DNA from: Methylobacterium sp. AMS5
Lineage (GTDB): Bacteria; Pseudomonadota; Alphaproteobacteria; Rhizobiales; Beijerinckiaceae
NCBI RefSeq assembly: GCF_001542815.1
Contig: NZ_CP006992.1
Location: 2,795,501-2,859,500, forward strand
Direction: 5' to 3'
DNA length: 64,000 bases
Numbering within the stretch: the stretch's first letter is position 1; every line of letters begins with the position of its first letter. A program made the position numbers and the translations under genes. The notes below the pieces were generated by a model that was given only the letters and a program-made list of their open reading frames with translations, was not told where the DNA came from and searched no databases. Shown here piece by piece: positions 50,512 to 59,870 of the stretch.

Positions 50512-51450
50512 ATGGAAGCGTTGGCCGTCGTCCTTGAACGACCGGAGCACTTGGCGCTCAACCGCCTCGCGCTCACCCCGGCAACGAAGGGCGATGCGAC
50601 CGTTGCCGTCTCTTGGAGCGGCATCAGCACGGGAACCGAGCGCCTGCTCTGGTCCGGGCGGATGCCGCCCTTTCCCGGCATGGGGTACCCGCTGGTGCCC
50701 GGCTACGAGTCGGTTGGCACGGTGGTCGAGACCGAGGCCGGCAGTGGCCTGCGCGTCGGGCAAACCGTGTTCGTCCCCGGCGCCCGCTGCTTCGGCGAGG
50801 TCAACGGCCTGTTCGGCGGCGCGGCCTCGCACCTGATCGCTCCGGCTTCCCGCCTCGTCCCGGTCGATGCCGCGCTCGGCGACCGGGCCTGCCTTATCGC
50901 CCTGGCCGCGACCGCGTACCACGCCCTGTCCGACATCGTGCCCGGCACGCGGAACCTGATCGTCGGCCACGGCGTGCTCGGTCGTCTGCTCGCGCGGCTG
51001 ACGGTGCTGGCCGGCGGCGAGCCGGTGGTGTGGGAACGCGAGACGCTGCGGGCCGAGGGCACCTTCGGTTATTCCGTGCTCGCGCCCGACGAAGATCCGG
51101 CGCGCGACTATTCCACCATCACCGATGTCAGTGGCGATTCGAGCCTGCTCGACACGCTGATCGGCCGCCTCGCTCCCGGCGGCGAGATCGTGCTGGCCGG
51201 CTTCTACGAGGCACCGCTCGCCTTCGCCTTTCCACCCGCCTTCCTGCGCGAGGCCCGCATCCGGGTCTCGGCGGAGTGGCGGCCGGGCGATCTCGCGGCG
51301 GTCCGGGCCCTGATCGAGGCCGGAAGCCTGTCGCTCGACGGACTCATCACCCACCGGGTGCCCGCCACGGAAGCGGGGGAGGCCTACCGCACCGCTTTCG
51401 CCGATCCGGCCTGCCTGAAGATGATCCTCGATTGGAGGGCCTGCTCATGA
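50512..51450 (+). CDS. bchC: Chlorophyllide a dehydrogenase BchC
   Basis: Oxidises the 3-hydroxyethyl group of bacteriochlorophyllide a to acetyl. It is a medium-chain dehydrogenase-like protein of 312 residues. It has SGISTGTERLLWSGRMPPFPGMGYPLVPGYE, split here as SGISTGTERLLW and MGYPLVPGYESVG, then the nucleotide-binding LIVGHGVLGRLLARL. The ATG at 50512 follows a GGGGCAGGGGG ribosome site. It is first in the bchCXYZ-puf order. The stop overlaps bchX (ATGA). Confidence 0.95.
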   Translation: MEALAVVLERPEHLALNRLALTPATKGDATVAVSWSGISTGTERLLWSGRMPPFPGMGYPLVPGYESVGTVVETEAGSGLRVGQTVFVPGARCFGEVNGLFGGAASHLIAPASRLVPVDAALGDRACLIALAATAYHALSDIVPGTRNLIVGHGVLGRLLARLTVLAGGEPVVWERETLRAEGTFGYSVLAPDEDPARDYSTITDVSGDSSLLDTLIGRLAPGGEIVLAGFYEAPLAFAFPPAFLREARIRVSAEWRPGDLAAVRALIEAGSLSLDGLITHRVPATEAGEAYRTAFADPACLKMILDWRACS

Positions 51451-52451
51451 ACCTACAGCTCAACAAGGCGGCGCTGGACGCTGCGACGACGCTGCGGGCC
51501 GAAGCCGCCATCGAGCCCGATCCGGTCGCGACCGGCGAGGTCAAGCGCGAGACGCAGATCATCGCGATCTACGGCAAGGGCGGCATCGGCAAGTCGTTCA
51601 CCCTGGCCAATCTCAGCTACATGATGGCCCAGCAGGGCAAGAAGGTCCTGCTGATCGGCTGTGATCCGAAGAGCGACACGACCTCGCTCCTGTTCGGCGG
51701 GCGCGCTTGCCCGACCATCATCGAGACCTCGACGAAGAAGAAGCTCGCGGGTGAGGCGGTCGCCATCGGCGATGTCTGCTTCAAGCGCGACGGTGTCTAC
51801 GCGATGGAACTCGGCGGGCCTGAGGTCGGCCGCGGCTGCGGCGGGCGCGGAATCATCCACGGCTTCGAGCTTCTGGAAAAACTCGGCTTCCATGAATGGG
51901 GCTTCGACTACGTCCTGCTCGACTTTCTCGGCGACGTGGTCTGCGGCGGCTTCGGCCTGCCGATCGCCCGGGACATGTGCCAGAAGGTCATCGTCGTCGG
52001 CTCCAACGATCTGCAATCGCTCTACGTCGCCAACAACGTCTGCTCGGCGGTCGAATACTTCCGCAAGATGGGCGGCAATGTCGGCGTCGGCGGCCTCGTC
52101 ATCAACAAGGACGACGGCACGGGCGAGGCGCAGGCCTTCGCGGACGCCGCGGGCATCCCGGTGCTGGCCTCGATCCCGGCCGACGACGACATCCGCCGCA
52201 AGAGCGCGAATTACGAGATCATCGGCAAGCCCGACGGGCGCTGGGGCTCGCTCTTCGCCGACCTCTCTCAGAACGTGGCGGAAGCCGAACCGCACCAGCC
52301 GACGCCGCTGAGCCAGGACGCGCTGCTCGGCCTGTTCTCCAGCGAAGCCACCGGACGAAACGTGGTGCTGGAGCCGGCCACCATAGAGGACATGTGCGGG
52401 CGAACCAGCCTCACCAAACCGTCCCTCGAAGTCGTCTACGACGAGGTCTGA
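51447..52451 (+). CDS. bchX: Chlorophyllide a reductase iron protein BchX
   Basis: NifH-like ATPase subunit of chlorophyllide a reductase, passing electrons to BchYZ. It has 334 residues. The P-loop is IIAIYGKGGIGKSFTLANLS. The two Cys that hold the 4Fe-4S cluster between subunits are in GRGCGGRGI and LGDVVCGGFG, and IGCDPKSDTTS is the switch region. It overlaps bchC by 4 bp and is followed by bchY after 3 bp. Confidence 0.97.
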   Translation: MNLQLNKAALDAATTLRAEAAIEPDPVATGEVKRETQIIAIYGKGGIGKSFTLANLSYMMAQQGKKVLLIGCDPKSDTTSLLFGGRACPTIIETSTKKKLAGEAVAIGDVCFKRDGVYAMELGGPEVGRGCGGRGIIHGFELLEKLGFHEWGFDYVLLDFLGDVVCGGFGLPIARDMCQKVIVVGSNDLQSLYVANNVCSAVEYFRKMGGNVGVGGLVINKDDGTGEAQAFADAAGIPVLASIPADDDIRRKSANYEIIGKPDGRWGSLFADLSQNVAEAEPHQPTPLSQDALLGLFSSEATGRNVVLEPATIEDMCGRTSLTKPSLEVVYDEV

Positions 52452-52454
52452 GCC

Positions 52455-53981
52455 ATGGCGGTCAGCCTCGATATTACCGCGCTCCGCGCCCGCCGCCCCG
52501 AGGGCATCGATCTCGCCGCGACACAGGGCGACGGGCTCGGCTGCCATGCCGGCAAGGACGCGATGCGCGCCGCCGCCGAATCGGCCGGCCTGTCCGGAAC
52601 GCTGGAGCAGTACCGCAAGGACTATCCGGCCGGTCCGCACGATCAACCGCAGAGCATGTGCCCCGCCTTCGGCTCCCTGCGCGTTGGTCTGCGCATGCGG
52701 CGCACGATGACGATCCTGTCGGGCTCGGCCTGCTGCGTCTACGGGCTGACCTTCACCTCGCATTTCTACGGCGCGCGCCGCAGCGTCGGCTACGTGCCGT
52801 TCAACTCCGAGACGCTCGTCACCGGCAAGCTGTTCGAGGACATCCGCGAGGCGGTCTACGCCTCGGCCAATCCGCAAGACTACGATGCGATCGTCGTCAT
52901 CAACCTCTGCGTCCCGACCGCATCGGGCGTGCCGCTGCGGCTGCTGCCGAAGCAGATCGACGGCGTGCGCGTCATCGGCATCGACGTGCCGGGCTTCGGC
53001 GTGCCGACCCATGCCGAGGCCAAGGACGTGCTGGCCGGCGCCATGCTCAAATTCGCCCGCAGCGAGGCCGAGAACGGCCCGGTCCAGGCGCCGCGTGGGG
53101 GCCGCTCGGAGCGTCCGTCCGTCGCGCTTCTGGGCGAGATGTTCCCGGCCGATCCCGTGGTGATCGGCGCGCTCCTCGAGCCGCTGGGCCTCAGCGCCGG
53201 CCCCGTCGTGCCGACGCGCGAATGGCGCGAACTCTACGGCGCCCTCGACGCGGCGGCGGTGGCGGCGATCCACCCGTTCTACACCGCGAGCGTGCGCGAG
53301 TTCGAGGCGGCGGGTCGGCCGGTGGTCGGCTCCGCCCCCGTCGGCCATGACGGCACCGCCGACTGGCTGGAGGCCATCGGCAATGCCTGCGACGTCCCGC
53401 GGGACACAATCGCGGCGGCGCAGAACCGGCTTCTGCCGGCGATCCGGGGGGCGCTGGCTGCGGCGCCGATCCGCGGGCGCATCACGCTCTCGGGTTACGA
53501 GGGCTCGGAACTCCTGGTGGCCCGCCTCCTCGTCGAGAGCGGCGCCGAAGTGCCCTATGTCGGCACCGCCTGCCCGCGCACGCCCTGGTCCGAGCCGGAC
53601 CGGGTCTGGCTGGAAGAGCGCGGCGTCAGCGTCCGCTACCGCGCCTCGCTGGAGGACGACCTCGCCGCGCTCGAAGCGTTCCGGCCGGATCTCGCCATCG
53701 GCACGACGCCGGTGGTGCAGAAGGCGAAGGAGGCCGGCACGCCGGCGCTCTACTTCACCAACCTGATCTCGGCGCGCCCGCTGATGGGTGCCGCCGGAGC
53801 CGGCTCGCTGGCGAAGGTCGTCAACGCCGCCCTGGCCAACCGGCCGCGCTTCGACGCCATGCGCGCCTTCTTCGAGGGTGTCGGCACCGGCCACGCCGCC
53901 GGCATCTGGCAGGAGGTGCCGGTGCTCAAGACGGCGCCGAAGGCAGCGGCTCCCCTGAAGCCGATCGGGGAGATGGTCTGA
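52455..53981 (+). CDS. bchY: Chlorophyllide a reductase subunit BchY
   Basis: NifD-like subunit of the enzyme that reduces the B ring of chlorophyllide a to the bacteriochlorin. It has 508 residues. Conserved Cys expected for the 4Fe-4S cluster shared with BchZ are seen in [20 protein letters not shown] and [12 protein letters not shown] typical [11 protein letters not shown] follows. The C-terminal half keeps the nitrogenase-like Rossmann repeats. The stop overlaps bchZ by 1 bp. Confidence 0.96.
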   Translation: MAVSLDITALRARRPEGIDLAATQGDGLGCHAGKDAMRAAAESAGLSGTLEQYRKDYPAGPHDQPQSMCPAFGSLRVGLRMRRTMTILSGSACCVYGLTFTSHFYGARRSVGYVPFNSETLVTGKLFEDIREAVYASANPQDYDAIVVINLCVPTASGVPLRLLPKQIDGVRVIGIDVPGFGVPTHAEAKDVLAGAMLKFARSEAENGPVQAPRGGRSERPSVALLGEMFPADPVVIGALLEPLGLSAGPVVPTREWRELYGALDAAAVAAIHPFYTASVREFEAAGRPVVGSAPVGHDGTADWLEAIGNACDVPRDTIAAAQNRLLPAIRGALAAAPIRGRITLSGYEGSELLVARLLVESGAEVPYVGTACPRTPWSEPDRVWLEERGVSVRYRASLEDDLAALEAFRPDLAIGTTPVVQKAKEAGTPALYFTNLISARPLMGAAGAGSLAKVVNAALANRPRFDAMRAFFEGVGTGHAAGIWQEVPVLKTAPKAAAPLKPIGEMV

Positions 53982-55447
53982 TGCTGGTCATCGATCACGA
54001 CCGCGCCGGCGGCTATTGGGGGGCGGTCTACGTCTTCACGGCGATCAAGGGTCTGCAGGTGGTCATCGACGGCCCCGTGGGCTGCGAGAATCTGCCGGTC
54101 ACCTCGGTGCTGCATTACACCGACGCCCTGCCGCCGCACGAGCTGCCGATCGTCGTCACCGGCTTGGCGGAAGAAGAACTCGGCCGCCACGGCACCGAGG
54201 GCGCGATGAAGCGGGCGCACGCCACGCTCGATCCCGGCCAGCCCAGCGTCGTGGTGACGGGCTCGATCGCCGAGATGATCGGCGGCGGCGTCACCCCGGA
54301 GGGCACCGGGCTCCAGCGCTTCCTGCCGCGCACCATCGACGAGGACCAGTGGCAATCCGCCGACCGGGCGATGAGCTGGCTCTGGCAGGAATACGGCGCC
54401 CGGCGCTTCGCCAAGAAGGGGATTCCGGCCCGGCCCGAGCGCAAGGCCGGGGAGAAGCCGCGGGTCAACATCATCGGCCCGGCCTACGGCACCTTCAACA
54501 TGGCCTCGGACCTCGCCGAGATCCGCCGCCTCGTGGAAGGGATCGGCGCCGAGGTGAACCTCACCTTCCCGCTCGGCTCGCACCTCGCCGACGTGCCCAA
54601 GCTCGTCAACGCGGATGCCAATATCTGCCTCTACCGCGAGTTCGGCCGCCTGCTCTGCGAGAGCCTGGAGCGCCCCTATCTCCAGGCGCCGATCGGGGTG
54701 CTCTCGACCACCAAGTTCCTGCGCACGCTCGGCGAGATTCTCGGGATCGACCCCGAACCCTTCATCGAGCGCGAGCGCCACACCACGATCAAGCCGGTCT
54801 GGGACCTGTGGCGCTCGGTCACGCAGGACTTCTTCGGCACGGCGAGCTTCGGCATCGTCGCGACCGAGACCTACGCCCGCGGCGTGCGCCACTTCCTCGA
54901 AGAGGAAATGGGCTTGCCCTGCCACTTCGCCATCAGCCGCAGCGCGGGCACGAAGCCCGACAACGCGGCGGTGCGCGAGGCGATCAAGACCAACCCGCCC
55001 CTCGTCCTGTTCGGCTCCTTCAACGAGCGGATGTATCTCGCCGAGGCGGGCGGGCGGGCGATCTACGTGCCCGCCTCGTTCCCCGGCGCCATCATCCGGC
55101 GGCACACCGGCACGCCGTTCATGGGCTATGCCGGCGCGACCTACCTCGTGCAGGAAGTCTGCAACGCCCTGTTCGACATGCTCTTCCACATCCTGCCGCT
55201 CGCGCGCGACATGGATGCGGTCGAAGCGACGCCCGCCCGGACGCACCGCGAGCTGCCCTGGGACGAAGCGGCCCGCGCCCGGCTCGACGCGCTGGTCGAG
55301 GCCCATCCCGTTCTCACGCGGATCTCCGCCGCCAAACGCCTGCGCGACGCTGCCGAGCGGGCCGCGCGCCGGGTCGCCGCCGAGCGCGTCGCCGCCGACC
55401 ATGTCGAGCGGGCGCAGAGCGATCTCGTCTTGGGGAGCGCCGCATGA
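53981..55447 (+). CDS. bchZ: Chlorophyllide a reductase subunit BchZ
   Basis: NifK-like partner of BchY, 488 residues. The N-terminus has [19 protein letters not shown] and [17 protein letters not shown], whose Cys contributes to the shared cluster. [12 protein letters not shown] and [20 protein letters not shown] are conserved. It is complete and overlaps the next gene, pufQ, by 4 bp (ATGA). Confidence 0.96.
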   Translation: MLVIDHDRAGGYWGAVYVFTAIKGLQVVIDGPVGCENLPVTSVLHYTDALPPHELPIVVTGLAEEELGRHGTEGAMKRAHATLDPGQPSVVVTGSIAEMIGGGVTPEGTGLQRFLPRTIDEDQWQSADRAMSWLWQEYGARRFAKKGIPARPERKAGEKPRVNIIGPAYGTFNMASDLAEIRRLVEGIGAEVNLTFPLGSHLADVPKLVNADANICLYREFGRLLCESLERPYLQAPIGVLSTTKFLRTLGEILGIDPEPFIERERHTTIKPVWDLWRSVTQDFFGTASFGIVATETYARGVRHFLEEEMGLPCHFAISRSAGTKPDNAAVREAIKTNPPLVLFGSFNERMYLAEAGGRAIYVPASFPGAIIRRHTGTPFMGYAGATYLVQEVCNALFDMLFHILPLARDMDAVEATPARTHRELPWDEAARARLDALVEAHPVLTRISAAKRLRDAAERAARRVAAERVAADHVERAQSDLVLGSAA

Positions 55448-55752
55448 GCACGGCTCTCCTCCATCCCCTTCACCCTCCGGCCCTTCGCGGAGCCGGACAG
55501 AATGCGGAGCACCAAGCCATGGGAGTGGTCATGCAACGATCGATGCCCGCGTCGTCGCGGCTGCACAGCGAGGCGGTCCAGTTCCGGATCATCCTCGCCG
55601 CAACCTACCCCTTCTTCCTCGCCGCCGCCCTGATGCAGCGTTTCCGGCCGGGCACCGCGCCTCAGCGCGGTCTGACGCCGAAGCGCCGTTCCGTCTTCGG
55701 CGAGGCCAAGGCCATGGCCGTCTCGGCGATCCCGTTTGCCTTCATGGGCTAG
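55444..55752 (+). CDS. pufQ: PufQ-like protein
   Basis: Small protein of 102 residues, placed as PufQ usually is, directly between bchZ and pufB. Its core is a single membrane helix ([22 protein letters not shown]), then a linker, and the typical C-terminal [17 protein letters not shown], corresponding to the PufQ end. The first 40 residues are an extension not seen in Rhodobacter PufQ (about 74 residues), so translation could instead start at one of the internal ATGs at about 55519, 55531 or 55543. PufQ is implicated in bacteriochlorophyll delivery to the light-harvesting complexes. Assignment rests on position and the tail pattern. Confidence 0.8.
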   Translation: MSTALLHPLHPPALRGAGQNAEHQAMGVVMQRSMPASSRLHSEAVQFRIILAATYPFFLAAALMQRFRPGTAPQRGLTPKRRSVFGEAKAMAVSAIPFAFMG

Positions 55753-55922
55753 GGACCCGGCGCGTCGCTTCGCGAACCGGCAACCGCCTTCCGCGACGAT
55801 GCGCCAGCGCCTCAGTACTTCCGTGTGGTGACACGGGGGATCCCTGCGCCGTGATGTCATCGAGTCACGGCGACACCCGCCACGCCTGTCAACGCGCGGC
55901 ATAACCAGCGGAGGTTCGATCG
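55753..55922 (+). other. pufQ-pufB intergenic leader with two stem-loops
   Basis: CCGTGT-GGTG-ACACGG (55821-55836) and CCGTGA-loop-TCACGG (55849-55870) lie upstream of a GCGGAGG ribosome site for pufB. The hairpins could protect or process the pufBA mRNA. No TGT-N12-ACA site was found here, so pufBALMC may be read from promoters farther upstream or from one not recognised here. Confidence 0.45.
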
Positions 55923-56153
55923 ATGGCGAACGGTATCACAGAAAGACCGAGCAGCCTGTCCGGGCTGACGGAACCCGAAGCCAAGGAATTTCACGCGATC
56001 TTCCTGACGAGCTTCATCATCTTCACGGCAATCGCCGTGGTCGCCCACATTCTCGTCTGGCTGTGGCGGCCCTGGCTTCCCGGGCCGAAGGGCTACGCCC
56101 TGCTCGACGGCGTGACCAACGCCGCCCACGGCCTTGCGTCGATGATCGGCTGA
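55923..56153 (+). CDS. pufB: Light-harvesting 1 beta chain
   Basis: LH1 beta polypeptide, 76 residues, one membrane helix. It has the conserved [21 protein letters not shown] core, split by two His (FHAIF and [13 protein letters not shown]). The second His ligates bacteriochlorophyll, and the aromatic WRPWLPG belt follows. It has a 20-residue C-terminal extension ([19 protein letters not shown]) beyond the usual end. pufA follows after 11 bp. Confidence 0.95.
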   Translation: MANGITERPSSLSGLTEPEAKEFHAIFLTSFIIFTAIAVVAHILVWLWRPWLPGPKGYALLDGVTNAAHGLASMIG

Positions 56154-56164
56154 GGAGACGCGCG

Positions 56165-56353
56165 ATGCACAAGATCTGGCTTCTGTTCGATCCCCGGCGC
56201 ACCCTCGTCGCGCTCTTCACCTTCCTGTTCGTCCTGGCGCTGCTGATCCACTTCATCCTGCTCAGCACCGACCGGTTCAACTGGCTGGAAGGCCCGAAGG
56301 ACGCGAAGGCGGCCGCCGCCCACAGCCTCGTCCTCCCGACGATGCCGACCTGA
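56165..56353 (+). CDS. pufA: Light-harvesting 1 alpha chain
   Basis: LH1 alpha polypeptide, 62 residues. It has the family start [17 protein letters not shown] and the membrane helix with the bacteriochlorophyll-ligating His in [20 protein letters not shown]. It starts with a good GAGGAG site. It is followed by an 84-bp gap with a strong stem-loop before pufL, as in other puf operons. Confidence 0.96.
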   Translation: MHKIWLLFDPRRTLVALFTFLFVLALLIHFILLSTDRFNWLEGPKDAKAAAAHSLVLPTMPT

Positions 56354-56378
56354 CCGGCCTGACCGCTGGTTCTGCTGC

Positions 56379-56402
56379 GGGCAGGCTCTTTCGGGCCTGC
56401 CC
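56379..56402 (+). promoter_or_regulatory. pufA-pufL intercistronic stem-loop
   Basis: GGGCAGGC-TCTTTCGG-GCCTGCCC, an 8-bp perfect stem 26 nt after the pufA stop. In Rhodobacter a hairpin at this place stabilises the pufBA segment against 3' decay, so LH1 exceeds reaction centres. The same role is inferred here. Confidence 0.6.
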
Positions 56403-56437
56403 CGGCACCCTTCGTCCTCACCGCGGGGATTTCCGCC

Positions 56438-57262
56438 ATGGCGATGCTGAGCTTCGAGCGCAAATACCGGGTCCGCGGCGGCACTCTGCTGGGCGGAGAC
56501 CTGTTCGACTTCTGGGTGGGGCCGTTCTACGTCGGCTTCTTCGGCGTCACGACGATCTTCTTCTCGGTGCTCGGCACCGCACTGATCCTCTACGGCGCGG
56601 CCATCGGCCCGACCTGGAACATCTGGCAGATCAACATCGCGCCGCCCGACCTGAAATACGGGCTGGCGCTGGCACCCCTGAAGGAAGGGGGCCTGTGGCA
56701 GATCATTACCTTCTGCGCGGTGGGGGCGTTCTCGTCCTGGGCGCTGCGCGAGGTCGAGATCTGCCGCAAGCTCGGCATCGGCTACCACGTGCCGTTCGCC
56801 TTCTCGGTGGCGATCTTCGCCTACGTCTCGCTGGTGGTGATCCGCCCGTTCCTGATGGGCGCATGGGGCTACGGCTTCCCCTACGGCATCCTCTCCCATC
56901 TCGATTGGGTGTCGAACACCGGCTACCAGTATCTGCACTTCCACTACAATCCCGCGCACATGCTCGCCGTGACGTTCTTCTTCACGACGACCTTCGCGCT
57001 GGCGCTGCACGGCTCGCTGATCCTGTCCTCGACCAATCCGGCCAAGGGCGAGACGGTGAAGACGCCCGAGCACGAGGACACCTACTTCCGCGACACGATC
57101 GGCTACTCGATCGGCACGCTGGGCATCCACCGGCTCGGCCTGTTCCTCGCGCTCTCGGCCGGATTCTGGAGCGCGGTCTGCATCGTCATCTCGGGGCCCT
57201 TCTGGACGCAAGGTTGGCCGGAATGGTGGGGCTGGTGGCTCAACCTGCCCGTGTGGCGGTGA
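56438..57262 (+). CDS. pufL: Photosynthetic reaction centre L subunit
   Basis: Five-helix L subunit, 274 residues. It has [21 protein letters not shown], split as [10 protein letters not shown] and [15 protein letters not shown], at the start. The special-pair ligand His lies in [22 protein letters not shown], split here as [10 protein letters not shown] and [12 protein letters not shown] non-haem-iron His lies in [12 protein letters not shown]. Length and motifs are complete. pufM follows after 122 bp, a wider gap than in Rhodobacter. Confidence 0.97.
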   Translation: MAMLSFERKYRVRGGTLLGGDLFDFWVGPFYVGFFGVTTIFFSVLGTALILYGAAIGPTWNIWQINIAPPDLKYGLALAPLKEGGLWQIITFCAVGAFSSWALREVEICRKLGIGYHVPFAFSVAIFAYVSLVVIRPFLMGAWGYGFPYGILSHLDWVSNTGYQYLHFHYNPAHMLAVTFFFTTTFALALHGSLILSSTNPAKGETVKTPEHEDTYFRDTIGYSIGTLGIHRLGLFLALSAGFWSAVCIVISGPFWTQGWPEWWGWWLNLPVWR

Positions 57263-57384
57263 ACCGGATCGCCGCCCGGCATCCGCGCCGGCCGGCCTGA
57301 AGCGCAGGTTCGATCTTCGGGGCTCGGAGGTCTCCGCCGACGGCGTGAGCCTCGTACGACCGCAGGTCCAGGGAGGGAGACGCC

Positions 57385-58362
57385 GTGGCCTATTATCAGA
57401 ACATCTTCACGCAGGTGCAGGTCCGCCCGGTCGAGCCGGAACACGGCATCCCGATCTCGTCCGACGCCCGCATCGGCAAGCCGTTCAACAGCTACCTGTT
57501 CGGGCTGATCGGCAACAGCCAGGTCGGGCCGATCTATGGCGGCTATCTCGGCGCGCTGTCCTTCGCCTGCGGCCTGATCGCCTTCGAGATCATCGGCCTC
57601 AACATGTGGGCCAGCGTGAACTGGGACCCGATCCAGTTCGTCCGCCAGCTCCCCTGGCTGGCGCTCGAGCCGCCGCTGCCCAAATACGGGCTCAAGGTGC
57701 TGCCGCCGCTCAACGAGGGCGGCTGGTGGCTGATCGCGGGCTTTTTCCTCACCGCGTCGATCCTGCTGTGGTGGGTGCGGATGTATCGCCGCGCCCGGGC
57801 GCTCGGGCTCGGATCGCACACGCCCTGGGCGTTTGCCGCCGCGATCTGGCTCTATCTCGTGCTGGGCTTCATCCGCCCGATTCTGATGGGTTCGTGGAGC
57901 GAGGCGGTGCCGTTCGGCATCTTCCCGCATCTCGATTGGACCGCCGCGTTCTCGCTGCGCTACGGCAACCTGTTCTACAACCCGTTCCACATGCTCTCGA
58001 TTGTCTTCCTCTATGGGTCGACGCTGCTGTTCGCGATGCATGGGGCGACGATCCTGGCCACCAGCCGCTACGGCGCCGAGCGTGAGATCGACCAGATCGT
58101 CGATCGCGGCACCGCCACCGAGCGCGCCGCCCTGTTTTGGCGCTGGACCATGGGCTTCAACGCCACCATGGAATCGATTCACCGCTGGGCGTGGTGGTTC
58201 GCGGTGCTGACGACGATCACAGGCGGCATCGGCATTCTGCTCACCGGCACCGTGGTCGACAATTGGTACCTCTGGGCGGTCAAGCACGGCGTCGCGCCGT
58301 CCTACCCGCAGATCTACGGACCGATCACCGACCCGCTCGCGACGCCAGGGGGGGCGCCATGA
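57385..58362 (+). CDS. pufM: Photosynthetic reaction centre M subunit
   Basis: Five-helix M subunit, 325 residues. It begins [41 protein letters not shown] leads into the special-pair His in [10 protein letters not shown], then [15 protein letters not shown]. The iron-ligand His is in [12 protein letters not shown] last helix ends near YLWAVKHGV. It overlaps pufC by 4 bp (ATGA). The L-M pair forms the bacterial type II reaction centre with BchCXYZ-derived pigment. Confidence 0.97.
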   Translation: MAYYQNIFTQVQVRPVEPEHGIPISSDARIGKPFNSYLFGLIGNSQVGPIYGGYLGALSFACGLIAFEIIGLNMWASVNWDPIQFVRQLPWLALEPPLPKYGLKVLPPLNEGGWWLIAGFFLTASILLWWVRMYRRARALGLGSHTPWAFAAAIWLYLVLGFIRPILMGSWSEAVPFGIFPHLDWTAAFSLRYGNLFYNPFHMLSIVFLYGSTLLFAMHGATILATSRYGAEREIDQIVDRGTATERAALFWRWTMGFNATMESIHRWAWWFAVLTTITGGIGILLTGTVVDNWYLWAVKHGVAPSYPQIYGPITDPLATPGGAP

Positions 58363-59468
58363 AGACTCTGCTCGTCGTCGCGGGCGCGGTCGTCGCCCTG
58401 TTCCTCACCATCGCCCAGTTCGGCACGGCGGGCTGGACGAGGCCGCCGATCCTCGCCCAGCAGCACGGCTTCCGCGGCACCGGTATGGATCAGATCCAGA
58501 CCAAGTCCGGCGCGGCGGCACTGAAGGCCGCCAACATCCCGCCGGCCCCGGCCGAGCCGGTCGAGGCCGGCACCGAGAAGGCCGGCGCGGTCTACGAGAA
58601 CGTGAAGGTTCTCAAAGATCTGAGCGTCGAGGAATTCAACCGCCTGATGGTCTCGATGACGGAATGGGTCAGCCCGGAGCAGGGCTGCACCTACTGCCAC
58701 AACACCGAGAACATGGCCGACGACAGCCTCTATCAGAAGCAGGTCGCCCGGCGGATGATCCAGATGGTGCAGCACATCAACACCACCTGGAAGGAGAAGC
58801 ATGTCGGCGAGGCGGGGGTGAACTGCTACACCTGCCACCGCGGGAAGCCCGTGCCGGCGCAGATCTGGTTCCAGAATCCGGGGCCGAACTACAAGACCGG
58901 CTTCATCGCCCGCAACAACGGGCAGAACATGGCCTCGCCCTCCGTCGGCCTCGCCTCGCTGCCCTACGACACGCTGAGCGAGTTCTTCGGCAAGAAGGAC
59001 GTCGACGAGAACCTCATCCGCGTCAACGCGACGACGGCGCTGCCGGAAAGCAAGGGCAAGCCGATCCAGGCCGCCGAGCGGACCTACGGCCTGATGATGC
59101 ACATGTCGTCGTCGCTCGGCGTCAACTGCACCTACTGCCACAACACCCGGGCGGTCTCGAACTGGTCGCAGAGCACGCCGCAGCGTACGCTGGCTTGGCA
59201 CGCAATCCGGATGGTGCGCGACCTGAACGGCGATTACATCGAGCCGCTGACGGGGACCTTCCCGGCCAACCGCCTCGGTCCGACCGGAGACGCACCCAAG
59301 CTGAACTGCGCCACGTGCCACAACGGCCAAAGCAAGCCGCTGGCGGGTGCGCACGTCATCGAGAGCTACCCGGAACTGGCACGGACGACCGCCGAGATGG
59401 CGGCCGTGCCGCCGGCTCCGGCAACGCCCGAGCCGGCGCCGGAGGCACCCGCGGCACCACCGCAATAG
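58359..59468 (+). CDS. pufC: Tetrahaem reaction-centre cytochrome c
   Basis: Periplasmic cytochrome subunit that re-reduces the photo-oxidised special pair, 369 residues. Four haem motifs are present: [30 protein letters not shown] and [10 protein letters not shown]. Met ligand candidates are MVSMTEW and HMSSSLG-type positions. The N-terminus is a hydrophobic anchor ([20 protein letters not shown]) with no lipobox Cys, so it is probably held by an uncleaved helix rather than a lipid. It is the last gene of the puf operon, before a strong terminator. The tail is Pro/Ala-rich. Confidence 0.96.
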   Translation: MKTLLVVAGAVVALFLTIAQFGTAGWTRPPILAQQHGFRGTGMDQIQTKSGAAALKAANIPPAPAEPVEAGTEKAGAVYENVKVLKDLSVEEFNRLMVSMTEWVSPEQGCTYCHNTENMADDSLYQKQVARRMIQMVQHINTTWKEKHVGEAGVNCYTCHRGKPVPAQIWFQNPGPNYKTGFIARNNGQNMASPSVGLASLPYDTLSEFFGKKDVDENLIRVNATTALPESKGKPIQAAERTYGLMMHMSSSLGVNCTYCHNTRAVSNWSQSTPQRTLAWHAIRMVRDLNGDYIEPLTGTFPANRLGPTGDAPKLNCATCHNGQSKPLAGAHVIESYPELARTTAEMAAVPPAPATPEPAPEAPAAPPQ

Positions 59469-59510
59469 CAGGCTGCCCCCTCCGTTCAGGGTTCAGCGTA
59501 TCGAGAAGCG

Positions 59511-59547
59511 AAAAGCCGCCGGTCCATTGGGCCGGCGGTTTTTTTCG
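59511..59547 (+). terminator. Terminator of the puf operon
   Basis: AAAAGCCGCCGG-TCCATTGG-GCCGGCGGTTTTTTT, a strong GC stem with a 7-T tail, 43 bp after pufC. It also has an A-run on the other side, so it can act in both directions. Confidence 0.85.
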
Positions 59548-59559
59548 TTCCGCGGCACC

Positions 59560-59870
59560 TTGCCGGATATCCGGTCGGTGACGAGTTGCGCGCCTCGATT
59601 TCGCTTTCGGGTACAGCAAATATTGAGCCGAACTTTTCTTCATATCTCTGAATATTGATACGGAAGCGCGTCCGATCGATGCTTTGGCAATGAGGATAAA
59701 ACTTAAGAATATATTCAACATACCCATAGTTACAAAGGTGTAATCCGTTCTGATGAGAGCACCTATGCTGAAATTTGGTCGCATTTTTAATTATCAACAC
59801 GCTCACTCAGCACGGGTCGCGTGGCGGTCGGAATGGCGGCGAATCCGGACCGCGGGCAAAGGGGGCTACG
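59560..59870. other. AT-rich spacer before the secretion genes
   Basis: About 310 bp between the puf terminator and the ABC transporter start, notably AT-rich from about 59600 to 59810 in a GC-rich genome. It contains ATATTGA repeated as CAAATATTGA and GAATATTGA, a TTTTTAATTAT segment and several TATA-like stretches. No ORF or RNA gene was recognised. It may hold a regulated promoter or silencing site for the secretion operon, or be foreign DNA. Confidence 0.4.

Noticed and set aside
55753..55922. PpsR operator before pufB
   Set aside because: TGT occurs (for example TGTCAACG) but no ACA is found 12 nt later, so only the stem-loops are reported.
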